Source: Chryseolinea lacunae | GTDB lineage: Bacteria; Bacteroidota; Bacteroidia; Cytophagales; Cyclobacteriaceae | DNA length: 64,000 bases | Direction: 5' to 3' | Assembly: GCF_016735595.1 (NCBI RefSeq) | Contig: NZ_JAERRB010000002.1 | Span: 62,001 to 126,000, forward strand | Shown: positions 34,662 to 43,781 of the stretch, in pieces | How positions within the stretch are numbered: the stretch's first letter is position 1 | Layout: every line of letters begins with the position of its first letter | The notes under the pieces: generated by a model | Database searches by the model: none | Seen by the model: only the letters and a program-made list of their open reading frames with translations | Told to the model about the DNA's origin: nothing | Program-made: the position numbers and the translations under genes

Positions 34662-35485
34662 GAATAACGTCCTTTGTTTTTTTTCTGATACTTTCCTCCA
34701 TGTCGGCCCACGCACAGATCGTGGGCGACATGGATGAAACGAAACTCTATGCCGAATCCAAACAGGTGAATCAATTCTTCCGCCGTTTTAATGGCGAGGA
34801 AGATGAGAAAGGCAATCGCTATTATCCCGGCGACAAGCAATACCGGAACATTAAACTCCGGAAAAAATACCTCGGCATCCTCTTCAACGAAAGCAACACC
34901 GGCATGCCGGCCGTGCTCAAGACAGAATTCGTCAAAAACGTGCTCGACAAATCCGAAACCTCGGTGCTCGACTTTCATGGCGGCAACTGGTTTTCGGAAG
35001 TGCACACCGTGTTCACGGCAAACGGCAAAGACCAGCCCGTCACGTTGTTCATGACGCTCGAGAAAGATCACCTCGGTTCAAAGTGGGTTATCCAGAAAGT
35101 GTATGCCGACATGTTTGCCCCCTATTTTGTGCGCGACACCTTGAAAGTCGGAAGATTTCTGCATCCCATGAGCCATGAGCTTGACTTCATGAACTTGCGC
35201 AAAGCCTTTGTGCAAACCGATAGCGTCGCTCAGTTTGCGTCAAAAAAATTCGTGCCCGATCACCTCTCGCTGTTTTTGTATGAAGTGAAAAAAGGTACCC
35301 TGAAATTCAAGACGGTGACCGACGTGAAATTTCATTTCTTTCAGCTTGATGGATGGTACTTTGAACTGGCAAACTTTAACCGCCCGGGCTATAACACCGG
35401 ATGGCTCATTTCAAATCTGGTGAAACTTAAGAATCCTGTCGAAAAAGATGTCCTACGAAAGTATCTCTATTATGAAACCAAATAG
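34658..35485 (+). CDS. Exported protein of unknown function
   Basis: A 275-residue protein with signal peptide MRITSFVFFLILSSMSAHAQ. The mature sequence has a beta-rich centre (VTLFMTLEKDHLGSKWVIQKVY) and a C-terminal WYFELANFNRPGYNTGWLI. No family is recognised. ATG 34658 overlaps the preceding stop by four bases; a longer reading frame upstream lacks a signal peptide. The end overlaps the next gene by 14 bases, which marks a tightly coupled operon. Confidence 0.78.
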   Translation: MRITSFVFFLILSSMSAHAQIVGDMDETKLYAESKQVNQFFRRFNGEEDEKGNRYYPGDKQYRNIKLRKKYLGILFNESNTGMPAVLKTEFVKNVLDKSETSVLDFHGGNWFSEVHTVFTANGKDQPVTLFMTLEKDHLGSKWVIQKVYADMFAPYFVRDTLKVGRFLHPMSHELDFMNLRKAFVQTDSVAQFASKKFVPDHLSLFLYEVKKGTLKFKTVTDVKFHFFQLDGWYFELANFNRPGYNTGWLISNLVKLKNPVEKDVLRKYLYYETK

Positions 35486-38021
35486 ATCCGGTTGGTTCCT
35501 GCTTTCCTTCTTTTTCCTGCTGACCTGGGTGGCCGCGGCACAGAAACCCAAGACGCCAAAAACCACCAAGAAGCCGGCACAACAACAGCCTGCAACCAAG
35601 ACTACCAAGAAACCGGCAACACAAAAAACAGAACCTGCAAAGCCCGCCACAACCAACACGCCCCAGCAACCCAATGCTGTGGAAGACGAAAAACGCGTGC
35701 GCGATATGGTGGCCTTTTTTGAGTTTATGCTGAACACCCTGGGCAGCAGCAGCACATCGGCCCGCGACAAGGAAGTGCTGGTGCGCGACAGCTATTCAAA
35801 AGTTTTTCGCGACGGCAAAGTGCAGGTGGAAGACGACCTGGACACCGACCGCAAGGTGATCACCAACAAAGACGTGACGGCCTATCTGAAAGATGTTGAC
35901 TTCTTTTTTGATGATGTGAAGTTTGAGTTCTCCATCGAAGCCATTCAAAGCGGCACCATGGCGGGCGGCAACACGTTTTATAAAGTGTCGCTTCGCCGCA
36001 ACCTGAAAGGCACCACCACCGACGGCGTGGCCGTGAACAACACGGTGCCACGTTACCTCGAAATAAACTACGATCCCAAAAATCAGGATCTCCGCATCGT
36101 GAGCATCTACACCAACCTGGTGAACGAAAAAGAATCGCTCACACAATGGTGGAAGGCGTTGTCGTTTGAGTGGCAGGAAATTTTGCAACGGGCGGGCAAG
36201 GTGTCCGACAGCGTGTCGTTTCCCGAAATCAAAAAGATCAGGGCCATTCAATCGCTCGACCTTAGCCACAACACCTACATCCAAAACCTGGAGCCGCTCA
36301 CCGACTTCACCGGCCTGCGCACGCTCAATGTGTCGCACACGGCCATCACAGACCTTGGTCCCATCCGAAACCAGACTGACCTCGAAAAACTGGACGCATC
36401 CTACACCGGCATCCACGACCTGACGCCGCTGAAATATTCCATCAACCTGCAGGAACTGAACGTGCGCGAAACTTCGGTGTCAGACATCAGCATACTGGAG
36501 CGGATGCCCCGCGTGCAGAAGCTCGATGTCAGCCACACGCTGGTGACAAGTTTTGACGCGCTGGATGTGCTCACCGAACTGACGGAGTTGAACGTGGAGA
36601 CGACAAAGTTTGCCGACGTGTCTTTATTACAACCCCTCACAAAAGTGTCGAAGCTCGACCTGTCGAGAACGCAAGTGTCGGATGTGGCGCCGTTGAAGTT
36701 GCTCACATCATTAACCACACTGGATCTTGACTCAACCAACGTGCGCAACGTGAGCGCACTGAGCGCGCTGGAGAATTTACAAACGCTCTCCATAAACACT
36801 ACGCAGGTCACCGACCTTCAACCGTTGCAAAAGCTGCCGCGGTTGCAAAAGATTTATGCCGACCACACCGCCATCACCCGCGATGCGGCCTATGCGTTTC
36901 ACACGGCCAATCCCAAAGTGCTGGTGGTGTTCGACTCAAAAGACATGAACGCCTGGTGGGAAGCCCTGCCCGACGAATGGAAAGAAGTGGTAGGCAAAAC
37001 AGCGAAGTTTGGATTGACCCCGGCCAAGGAAGAGCTGGCCCGCGTGAACACCATCGACTCCATAAACTTTAAGGGCTTCTTTGGCATCCGCGACCTGGAG
37101 CCCTTGCGCAAAATGCTGAAGCTTCGCGTTGTCATTGCCGGACAAACACACATCCAGGATCTGTCGCCCTTGCAAGACCATCGCGACATCCGCTACCTCG
37201 ACATCAGCGAGACAGACGTGACCGATCTTTCTGTGGTGAGCCGCTTCACAAAACTGAAAGTGTTGCTGGCCGACAAAAGCAAAATCGAAAAAATCGATCC
37301 GCTGTTCGACCTTCCCAACCTGGAGAAACTCTACGCCGACAACACCATGGTGCACGACATCATTGCGCAGGAGTTGTTCGAAAAAAATCCAAAGTGCCTC
37401 ATCGTATACAAGACCATACACCTGAACCGGTGGTGGAAAGGACTTTCTCCCGAATGGAAGGAAGTGATGCGCGGGCTAATGGACAAAGACACCACCACGA
37501 CCCGGGAAAATCTTCACCGCCTGGTCGAACGCGAAGCTATCGCCATCAAAGACAGCCCCGTGAGTGATCTCACCGCCCTCAGCGAATTTGTACGCCCGAA
37601 AGAATTGCATTTCTCGGGCACGGCCGTGAGCAACATCGCGCCGCTGGCCAATTTCAGAATGCTCAGGTCGCTGCACATCACCAACGGACCGTTACAAAAC
37701 ATAGAGGTGTTGAATCAACTTACAGCCCTCGAAGACCTCGACCTCTCCAATACGCCCATCGACGAAATAAAAGTGTTGAGCACTCTCACCAACCTGAAGA
37801 CGTTCAACGCAGCCGGCACCCAGATCAAGCGCCTCGACCCGTTGCAAGGTTTACAAAACCTCACCTCGCTGGATTGCTCGAACACCAACGTGTCGAAGAT
37901 AGAACCACTGGAAGGACTGCCGTTGAAGACACTGAAGTGCTACAACACAAAAGTGTCGAACCGGACCATCGAGAGTTTCAAGAGCCGGCATCCGGAATGT
38001 AATGTGGTCTACTATCGCTAA
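35472..38021 (+). CDS. Secreted leucine-rich-repeat protein with three WW-EWKE modules
   Basis: An 849-residue exported protein. The signal peptide ends near VAAAQ; a Lys/Thr/Pro/Gln-rich linker (about 25-75) follows. Residues about 85-225 form a mixed domain. Leucine-rich repeats of the 20-22-residue internalin-like kind (LDLSHNTYIQNLEPL, LNVSHTAITDL) fill the rest. They are broken by three copies of a WW-x3-L-x2-EW-x-E unit at about residues 226, 495 and 654, each opening a new repeat block. LRRs bind proteins; target and role are unknown. The start overlaps the previous gene by 14 bases. It ends the four-gene operon. Confidence 0.85.
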   Translation: MKPNRSGWFLLSFFFLLTWVAAAQKPKTPKTTKKPAQQQPATKTTKKPATQKTEPAKPATTNTPQQPNAVEDEKRVRDMVAFFEFMLNTLGSSSTSARDKEVLVRDSYSKVFRDGKVQVEDDLDTDRKVITNKDVTAYLKDVDFFFDDVKFEFSIEAIQSGTMAGGNTFYKVSLRRNLKGTTTDGVAVNNTVPRYLEINYDPKNQDLRIVSIYTNLVNEKESLTQWWKALSFEWQEILQRAGKVSDSVSFPEIKKIRAIQSLDLSHNTYIQNLEPLTDFTGLRTLNVSHTAITDLGPIRNQTDLEKLDASYTGIHDLTPLKYSINLQELNVRETSVSDISILERMPRVQKLDVSHTLVTSFDALDVLTELTELNVETTKFADVSLLQPLTKVSKLDLSRTQVSDVAPLKLLTSLTTLDLDSTNVRNVSALSALENLQTLSINTTQVTDLQPLQKLPRLQKIYADHTAITRDAAYAFHTANPKVLVVFDSKDMNAWWEALPDEWKEVVGKTAKFGLTPAKEELARVNTIDSINFKGFFGIRDLEPLRKMLKLRVVIAGQTHIQDLSPLQDHRDIRYLDISETDVTDLSVVSRFTKLKVLLADKSKIEKIDPLFDLPNLEKLYADNTMVHDIIAQELFEKNPKCLIVYKTIHLNRWWKGLSPEWKEVMRGLMDKDTTTTRENLHRLVEREAIAIKDSPVSDLTALSEFVRPKELHFSGTAVSNIAPLANFRMLRSLHITNGPLQNIEVLNQLTALEDLDLSNTPIDEIKVLSTLTNLKTFNAAGTQIKRLDPLQGLQNLTSLDCSNTNVSKIEPLEGLPLKTLKCYNTKVSNRTIESFKSRHPECNVVYYR

Positions 38022-38384
38022 CGTGACGGGTTTGGATTGCAGGCTTAAGGTTTCACCTTCATACCAGCGCGATTGCCAGGGCAGGCATTGACTGCCTGAA
38101 ACAGCGCTAGCATTCTTTTCATGGGTAATTATTCGCCTTGGTCATAATCCGCTTAAGACGGTTTTTTGACTACTTCCCTCCCAGGCAAAGAACACATGTA
38201 CAAAACTTACTACCCTGTTCGTTAGATGATTCTGAACAGAGCCGTGTCAGGACCATCCTGACACATGCGTTGTTGAGTTCTGAATAGGAACGAACCGGAC
38301 GCCCGTGAACCACCTCGGGTTTTCTGTTGTTTAGGACCAGAAGTCAACTTCGAAAAGTTGAATTGATCAAAAAAACAGGCTTGT
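38022..38384. other. Intergenic region with several hairpins
   Basis: About 363 bases with no credible gene. It contains a GGCAG/CTGCC hairpin near 38081-38097, a perfect 9-bp inverted repeat at 38244-38264 and a 7-bp hairpin at 38344-38361 just before the next gene. None has a proper T-run. It may hold an untranslated leader or a small RNA; I cannot show which. Confidence 0.45.
38244..38264. repeat. Perfect inverted repeat (GTGTCAGGA)
   Basis: GTGTCAGGA (38244-38252) and its exact complement TCCTGACAC (38256-38264) around a 3-base CCA. No T-run follows. It could be an operator or an RNA hairpin. Confidence 0.7.
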
Positions 38385-39566
38385 ATGCTGCGCATTTCTC
38401 TCACGGCCTTGGGCATTTACGTCTCTGCCTTAGCTGCCTTTTCTCAATCCGCAAACGATTCCTCTGCCTATAGCAGCCGAAAACTTAAAGTGGAGGAAGT
38501 AAATTTTATATCCAGCTATTATGCGCAGGACGGCAACAACTCTGCCGTGACGGGCGGCATTGGAACGGAGTCGCTCACCGACTTCGCGTCGACCATCGAC
38601 GTGAAACTTTCACGGTATGACGGACACAAACGGAAGCATACGCTCACAGGGGAAATCGGTATTGATTTATACACGTCGGCATCGTCAGATAAGATTGACC
38701 CCAGCACCATCTCTTCGGCGTCGGCCCACGACAAGCGGATCTATCCCTCAATAACGTATGCCATCACGAATGAGCAAAAGGGAACTACCATCAGCGTAGG
38801 TGGATCGCTGTCGACGGAGTTTGACTATTTTTCCAAAGGCATCAGCGCCGGATGGTCGAAGTTGTCGAAGGATCGGAATCGTGAGTTCAGTTTTAAGGGG
38901 CAGGTTTTTCTCGATACCTGGAAAGTGATATTGCCCGTGGAGCTTCGCAGCAGCACCGCGCTCAACGGCAACAAGCCGCGCGATTCGTATAGCGCATCGT
39001 TCACGTTAAGCCAGGTGCTGAACAAGCGCATGCAGGTTTTGTTTCTTGCCGATTTTGCTATGCAAACCGGACAGCTGGCCACACTCTACCATCGCACGTA
39101 TTTTGAAGATGGCACGCACCGTGTGGAGAAGCTGCCCGACAAACGTGTGAAAATTCCGGTGGGCGTGCGCCTTAATTATTTTGCGGGCGACCGCGTGATC
39201 GTTCGAACTTACTATCGCTACTACACCGACGACTGGGGACTGACAGCACACACGGCTGAGCTTGAGGTGCCCGTGAAGATCACACCATTCTTTTCCGTAA
39301 GTCCATTCTATCGTTATTATACACAACAGGGTGTGAAATATTTCGCGCCCTATCAACAACATCAGACAGGTGAAGAGTTTTACACAAGCGACTATGACCT
39401 CTCCACGCTATCGAGCAACATGGGCGGGTTGGGTGTTCGCTACGCGCCGCCGGGAGGTGTGCTGAACATAACGACGCTCAACGCGCTTGAACTTCGTTAT
39501 GGACACTACAAGCGATCCACAGGACTTTCGTCCGACATCATCACAATGCTGATTAAATTCAAATAG
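38385..39566 (+). CDS. DUF3570 beta-barrel protein
   Basis: A 393-residue exported protein with signal peptide (LTALGIYVSALAAFSQ). The mature part is beta-rich with alternating aromatic strands (YDGHKRKHTLTGEIGIDLYT, YPSITYAITNEQKGT, FFSVSPFYRYYTQQG) and ends in IIMLIKFK, consistent with an outer-membrane barrel of the DUF3570 family. The following genes encode a thioredoxin-like protein, ApbE and DUF4266. This set recurs together in many Bacteroidota as I recall, and suggests an envelope redox or flavin-linked process. Confidence 0.82.
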   Translation: MLRISLTALGIYVSALAAFSQSANDSSAYSSRKLKVEEVNFISSYYAQDGNNSAVTGGIGTESLTDFASTIDVKLSRYDGHKRKHTLTGEIGIDLYTSASSDKIDPSTISSASAHDKRIYPSITYAITNEQKGTTISVGGSLSTEFDYFSKGISAGWSKLSKDRNREFSFKGQVFLDTWKVILPVELRSSTALNGNKPRDSYSASFTLSQVLNKRMQVLFLADFAMQTGQLATLYHRTYFEDGTHRVEKLPDKRVKIPVGVRLNYFAGDRVIVRTYYRYYTDDWGLTAHTAELEVPVKITPFFSVSPFYRYYTQQGVKYFAPYQQHQTGEEFYTSDYDLSTLSSNMGGLGVRYAPPGGVLNITTLNALELRYGHYKRSTGLSSDIITMLIKFK

Positions 39567-39573
39567 GAAAATC

Positions 39574-40011
39574 ATGAAAACGACAATCGCATTTTTGCTG
39601 CTCCTTGCATTTGCCCCATCGGAATGGCTCGTCAATTTTGACAAGGCAAAAGAAACCGCAGCCGGGCAACATAAATATATTCTGCTTAATTTCTCCGGAT
39701 CGGATTGGTGCGCACCGTGTATTAAGATGAAAAAGGAAGTGTTCGAGAGCGCATCGTTTCAGGCCGTGGCCGAAAAACAACTGGTGTTGTTGCGCGCGGA
39801 TTTCCCACGCTCAAAAAAGAACAAGCTGCCCGACGATCAGACAAAACACAACGAGGCCCTCGCCGAAAAATATAACCCAACAGGAAAATTTCCCTTCACC
39901 GTGTTGCTCGATGCCAACGGAAAGGTGCTGAAGGAATGGGATGGCTACGTGTTTGCCAGCCAGGACAAATTCATGCAGTCGCTTGAGCAGGTGCTGGGCG
40001 GGTCACACTAG
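39574..40011 (+). CDS. Exported thioredoxin-fold protein
   Basis: A 145-residue protein with a short signal peptide (MKTTIAFLLLLAFAPSEW). The thioredoxin fold carries the CxxC site SDWCAPCIKMKK with Cys46 and Cys49, and the cis-proline region GKFPFTVLLDANG. It would reduce or form disulfides in the periplasm. It lies 7 bases after the DUF3570 gene and 2 before apbE. The last gene of the cluster encodes a cysteine-ending lipoprotein, a possible partner. Confidence 0.9.
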   Translation: MKTTIAFLLLLAFAPSEWLVNFDKAKETAAGQHKYILLNFSGSDWCAPCIKMKKEVFESASFQAVAEKQLVLLRADFPRSKKNKLPDDQTKHNEALAEKYNPTGKFPFTVLLDANGKVLKEWDGYVFASQDKFMQSLEQVLGGSH

Positions 40012-40013
40012 AA

Positions 40014-40961
40014 ATGGAAACAACAGCGACGCGATCCATACACAACAAAGGCCTTCGCCTCATGGGCAACCACTTCGAATTTTCGGTGGTGGCCGACGAC
40101 GGTGCATGGGCCATGGCGTGTATTGAACGCGCCATCGATGAGGTGAAACGAATTGAAGCCCTGTTTACCACCTATCGTGACGACAGCCAGACAAACCGGA
40201 TTAACGCTGCCGCAGGTATTGCTCCAGTGGAGGTAGACGGAGAAGTGTTTGATCTCATTGCTCGCTCGCTGCGCATTTCTGTGTTGACACAAGGCGCGTT
40301 CGACATCACCTATGGTTCAATGGACAAACGCCTGTGGAACTTTGATACCACGATGACGTCCCTGCCCGATGCGGAAACTGCCAGGGCCGCCGTGCGCCTC
40401 ATCAACTATCGCAATGTGATTATGGATGCAGACCGGCGAACAGTTTTTTTGAAGGAGAAGGGAATGCGCATCGGCTTCGGCGGCATTGGCAAAGGGTATG
40501 CGGCCGACCGCGCGAAAGATGTTATGAAAAAAATGGGCGTGACCAGCGGCATCGTGAATGCTGCAGGCGACCTCACGGTGTGGGGCACACAACCCGACGG
40601 ACAGTCCTGGACCATCGGCATTGCCGACCCGGGGCACCGCGCAGCGTCGTTTGCTTCACTCACCCTCTCGGATGTGTCGGTGGCCACGTCGGGAAACTAT
40701 GAAAAGTTTGTCGTCATCGACGGTCAGCGCTATTCGCACACCATCGATCCAAAAACCGGCTACCCGGTAAAGGGCATCAAAAGCGTGACCATTCTTTGCC
40801 CCAGTGCAGAAATTGCCGACGCCATGGCCACACCGGTGATGGTGATGGGCGTGAAGGCCGGATTGTATTTGATCAATCAGATAAAAGGAATAGCCTGCAT
40901 CATCGTAGACGATCACGATCGCGTGCACGCATCCGATACTATAAACCTGAAACATGCATGA
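40014..40961 (+). CDS. apbE: ApbE-family FAD:protein FMN transferase
   Basis: A 315-residue protein. ApbE attaches FMN covalently to a threonine of target proteins in the periplasm, using FAD and magnesium. Visible motifs: LMGNHFEFSVVADDG, FDITYGSMDKRLWNF, IGFGGIGKGYAADRAKDVM, NAAGDLTVWG and YSHTIDPKTGYPVKG, all standard ApbE signatures. No clear signal peptide is seen, so either the start lies elsewhere or this copy acts in the cytoplasm. Its stop overlaps the next start in ATGA. No obvious FMN-acceptor protein is encoded in the cluster. Confidence 0.93.
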   Translation: METTATRSIHNKGLRLMGNHFEFSVVADDGAWAMACIERAIDEVKRIEALFTTYRDDSQTNRINAAAGIAPVEVDGEVFDLIARSLRISVLTQGAFDITYGSMDKRLWNFDTTMTSLPDAETARAAVRLINYRNVIMDADRRTVFLKEKGMRIGFGGIGKGYAADRAKDVMKKMGVTSGIVNAAGDLTVWGTQPDGQSWTIGIADPGHRAASFASLTLSDVSVATSGNYEKFVVIDGQRYSHTIDPKTGYPVKGIKSVTILCPSAEIADAMATPVMVMGVKAGLYLINQIKGIACIIVDDHDRVHASDTINLKHA

Positions 40962-41176
40962 AAAGGAAAAACATTTTGTTGTTAGCACTTGCTGCCATCG
41001 CCACACTGGCGTCGTGCTCGCCTGTAAAGGAATATCAGAAAATGCATCTCAACGACTCGGAGATGGAACTCGCTGCCCGCAAAACCCAACGGTTTGAAAC
41101 CAGCTTTGAGCTCTATCGCGAGGGCGCATCAGGTGCCAACGGTGGAAAGAACGGCGGTGGCTGTGGCTGCAACTGA
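40958..41176 (+). CDS. DUF4266 small lipoprotein with Gly/Cys-rich end
   Basis: A 72-residue lipoprotein: signal peptide MKRKNILLLALAAIATLASC, then SPVKEYQKMHLNDSEMELA and an acidic/polar middle. The C-terminus is GGKNGGGCGCN. DUF4266 members share this ending. The paired cysteines may bind metal or a flavin or form a disulfide handled by the thioredoxin encoded upstream; this is inferred. It overlaps apbE by four bases and ends the operon. Confidence 0.85.
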   Translation: MKRKNILLLALAAIATLASCSPVKEYQKMHLNDSEMELAARKTQRFETSFELYREGASGANGGKNGGGCGCN

Positions 41177-41293
41177 TGCCCCCAACGTTCCCGTTGATGC
41201 GACGTTTTTTACGGTGAAGACGTGAACAAAAGTTAACGAGGTTCAAGCTGGCTATTCATTGCCGGTATGCCCCTGAATGGCTATATTTACTGT

Positions 41294-41337
41294 AAGCCCA
41301 TACGCTGACGTTTTGTTAGCGATGGGCTTTCATTTTT
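41294..41337 (+). terminator. Terminator after the DUF4266 cluster
   Basis: A stem AAGCCCAT (41294-41301), one bulged A and CGCT (41303-41306), pairing with AGCG and ATGGGCTT (41318-41329), followed by CATTTTT. It ends 13 bases before the next ATG. Confidence 0.8.
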
Positions 41338-41349
41338 ACAGCTGTCCGT

Positions 41350-43650
41350 ATGAACGCAAACCCATCAACACCGATTCCATTCGAAAGGCTTTTTGCCGCG
41401 CTTCCCGGTTTGCTTCTGGCCACCGATAAGACATTTAACATACTGGCCGTGAACGACTGGGTTTTGAAAACCCACGACAAACGCCGCGACGAGCTGGTGG
41501 GAAAACCACTGACCCTGCTCTTCCCGGAAGCAACAACCGCTTTGCATGGTCTGCTGGCCACACAACACGAACAGCGGATTTCGTTTCGCGCCGCTTCCGG
41601 TGGTTTGACCCGGATGGTGTTCACGCCCATTGACGACGAGCACAATCATTTTCAATATGTGCTGGTGAACATCGACCATGTTGCATCGGAACACGCCAGC
41701 CCGGGCGCAACAAGCGACTCGGGCGATTTGAAAGATTTGTTTGCCACCGTCTTTGAATTTAATCCCGCCGCGCTGGCCTTGTCGCGCATCAGCGACTCGA
41801 CTGTGGTGAATGTGAATGCGTCTTTTTTGCGACTGTTTGAATTCGCAACCAAAGCCGACGTTGTCGGAAAAACATCGGCCGAACTCAACATGATGTCGGC
41901 CGCGGAACATCGGAATGAAATCATTCGGCTGTTGAGCGAAAAGTTGAATGTGTTGTCGGTGGAAGGCAACATCCGCACATCGCGCGGTAATCAGAAATGG
42001 ATATCATGTTCAATCATTCGCGTGGAAGTGAATGGAGAGGCATGTCTTTTGTCGGCCATCCTCGACATCACCGGGCGCAAGGAAACAGAAGAACAGCAAA
42101 AGAAAGTGAACACGGAATTGGAACAGCTCGTGGCGCAGCGAACCAAAGACATGATGCAGGCCGAGCTTGACTATGCTTCCATCGTGGAGCAAGCCACCGA
42201 CGGCGTCTTTATTTCCGACCTGAAGGGCAAATACCTCGACGCCAACCCGAGTGCCTGCCAGATGGTGGGCTACACCAAAGAAGAAATTCTGTCGCTGACC
42301 ATGCACGACCTCCTCATGCCAGCCGATGTGGCCAGGAACCCTCCAAAATTTTCGGAGCTGATGGCCGGCAAAAACATTTTGAGCACGCGGGTTCTGCGGC
42401 GCAAAGATGGTTCGCCTGTGCACGTAGAAATCAACGCAAAGATGTTGGCCAACGGCCGCATGCTGGGCTTGGTGCGCGACATCACCGAACGCCGGAAAGT
42501 CGAAGAACAAATTCAAAACCTCAACATAAGGCTGGAAGAGAAGGTGGTTGAACGCACGGCCGCGTTAGAGAAAAAAATAGTCGAGCTCCACGAAAGCGAA
42601 GAGAAATTTCAAAAAGCTTTTCACGCCAGCTCGGCCGGCATCACCATCACGCGGCTTTCGGATGCCCGCTATATGGAGGTGAACGACGCGTTTCTTGAAA
42701 TGATTGGCTATACCCGCGGCGAAGTGCTGCAACACAGCTCGGCCGAACTGGGCCTGATTGTGAACTTTGAAGGACGCGAAAAACTGATCCGCGAATTGAC
42801 CGAGCTTGGTTCGGTGAAACAAATGGAAATGACCGTGCGCAAAAAATCGGGCGAGCTGCTGGAGGTGCTTTCATCTATTGAAACCATATTCCACAACGGC
42901 GAGCGCTTTGCCATCAACATCATCTACGACATCACAGAACGCAAGCGTGGCGAGGAAAAACTGGCGGCTGTGAATCGCGAGCTGGAAGCGTTTTCCTATT
43001 CCGTGTCGCACGACCTGCGCGCACCGTTGCGGTCCATCATCGGCTATTCTGAACTGATTCGCGAAGATTTTGCCAGCAGCATCGCGCCGGGCATGGAGAA
43101 ACACCTGCAACGCATCCAAAGCAACGCCACCCGCATGGGCCGCCTCATCGACGACCTCCTGGAGTTTTCGCGGCTGGGTAAATTGGAAATTCAGAAAACA
43201 AATGTCGACACTTTTCTGATCGTCGAAAAAAGCATAGCCGACCTGAAAAACAACACGCCCGAAAAAACCGCGATCGCCGTGCGCGAGCTGTTGCCCGCCG
43301 TGGGCGATCGGGCCATGCTGTCGCAAGTGTGGCTCAACCTGTTGTCGAATGCCATCAAATATTCGTCAAAGAAAGAAGCTCCCGCCGTTGAGGTGGGTTC
43401 GTATGCCACGGAGAACGAAGTTGTTTTTTATGTGAAAGACAACGGTGCCGGGTTTAACATGGAATTCGCAGCCAAACTGTTTGGGGTGTTCCAGCGTCTT
43501 CATCGCCCGTCCGATTTTGAGGGAACGGGTGTGGGTCTTGCGCTGGTGAAGCGGATCATCGACAAACATGGCGGTCGTGTGTGGGCGGAGGGCGAGGAGG
43601 AACAAGGCGCTACATTTTATTTCTCGTTGCCAAAAGCGCAAGACGCCTAG
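41350..43650 (+). CDS. Multi-PAS sensor histidine kinase, soluble
   Basis: A 766-residue cytoplasmic kinase with no membrane helix. Four PAS-like segments lie at about 10-115, 130-240, 275-390 and 415-535 (for example FISDLKGKYLDANPSACQMV and GMTRVxxGY-like forms). A short coiled coil links each. The HisKA domain has the phosphoacceptor His554 in SVSHDLRAPLRS. The HATPase_c domain shows NLLSNAIKYSS, DNGAGFNM and GTGVGLALVKRI. The bacteriophytochrome-like HisKA suggests an orphan kinase; no response regulator is encoded nearby. The ligand for the PAS domains is unknown. Confidence 0.92.
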   Translation: MNANPSTPIPFERLFAALPGLLLATDKTFNILAVNDWVLKTHDKRRDELVGKPLTLLFPEATTALHGLLATQHEQRISFRAASGGLTRMVFTPIDDEHNHFQYVLVNIDHVASEHASPGATSDSGDLKDLFATVFEFNPAALALSRISDSTVVNVNASFLRLFEFATKADVVGKTSAELNMMSAAEHRNEIIRLLSEKLNVLSVEGNIRTSRGNQKWISCSIIRVEVNGEACLLSAILDITGRKETEEQQKKVNTELEQLVAQRTKDMMQAELDYASIVEQATDGVFISDLKGKYLDANPSACQMVGYTKEEILSLTMHDLLMPADVARNPPKFSELMAGKNILSTRVLRRKDGSPVHVEINAKMLANGRMLGLVRDITERRKVEEQIQNLNIRLEEKVVERTAALEKKIVELHESEEKFQKAFHASSAGITITRLSDARYMEVNDAFLEMIGYTRGEVLQHSSAELGLIVNFEGREKLIRELTELGSVKQMEMTVRKKSGELLEVLSSIETIFHNGERFAINIIYDITERKRGEEKLAAVNRELEAFSYSVSHDLRAPLRSIIGYSELIREDFASSIAPGMEKHLQRIQSNATRMGRLIDDLLEFSRLGKLEIQKTNVDTFLIVEKSIADLKNNTPEKTAIAVRELLPAVGDRAMLSQVWLNLLSNAIKYSSKKEAPAVEVGSYATENEVVFYVKDNGAGFNMEFAAKLFGVFQRLHRPSDFEGTGVGLALVKRIIDKHGGRVWAEGEEEQGATFYFSLPKAQDA

Positions 43651-43737
43651 CCGGGTCAGGATGCTCCCTGGTCTACCGGCAAATTCTCCCGTGGACTACC
43701 TGCCGTTGACACGATCTGTGCAGGTTTGCATTTCGGA

Positions 43738-43758
43738 TTCACCGGAATGACCGGTGAA
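43738..43758. repeat. Inverted repeat upstream of the cupin gene
   Basis: TTCACCGG (43738-43745) and CCGGTGAA (43751-43758) around AATGA, 24 bases before the cupin ATG. It could be an operator or a weak hairpin ending the kinase message; no T-run follows. Confidence 0.6.
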
Positions 43759-43781
43759 CCTTCACAAAACCCTTACATACT

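Noticed and set aside
38222-38416. 64-codon minus-strand frame in the hairpin-rich gap
   Set aside because: Overlaps the start of the DUF3570 gene and the inverted repeats; no sign of protein.
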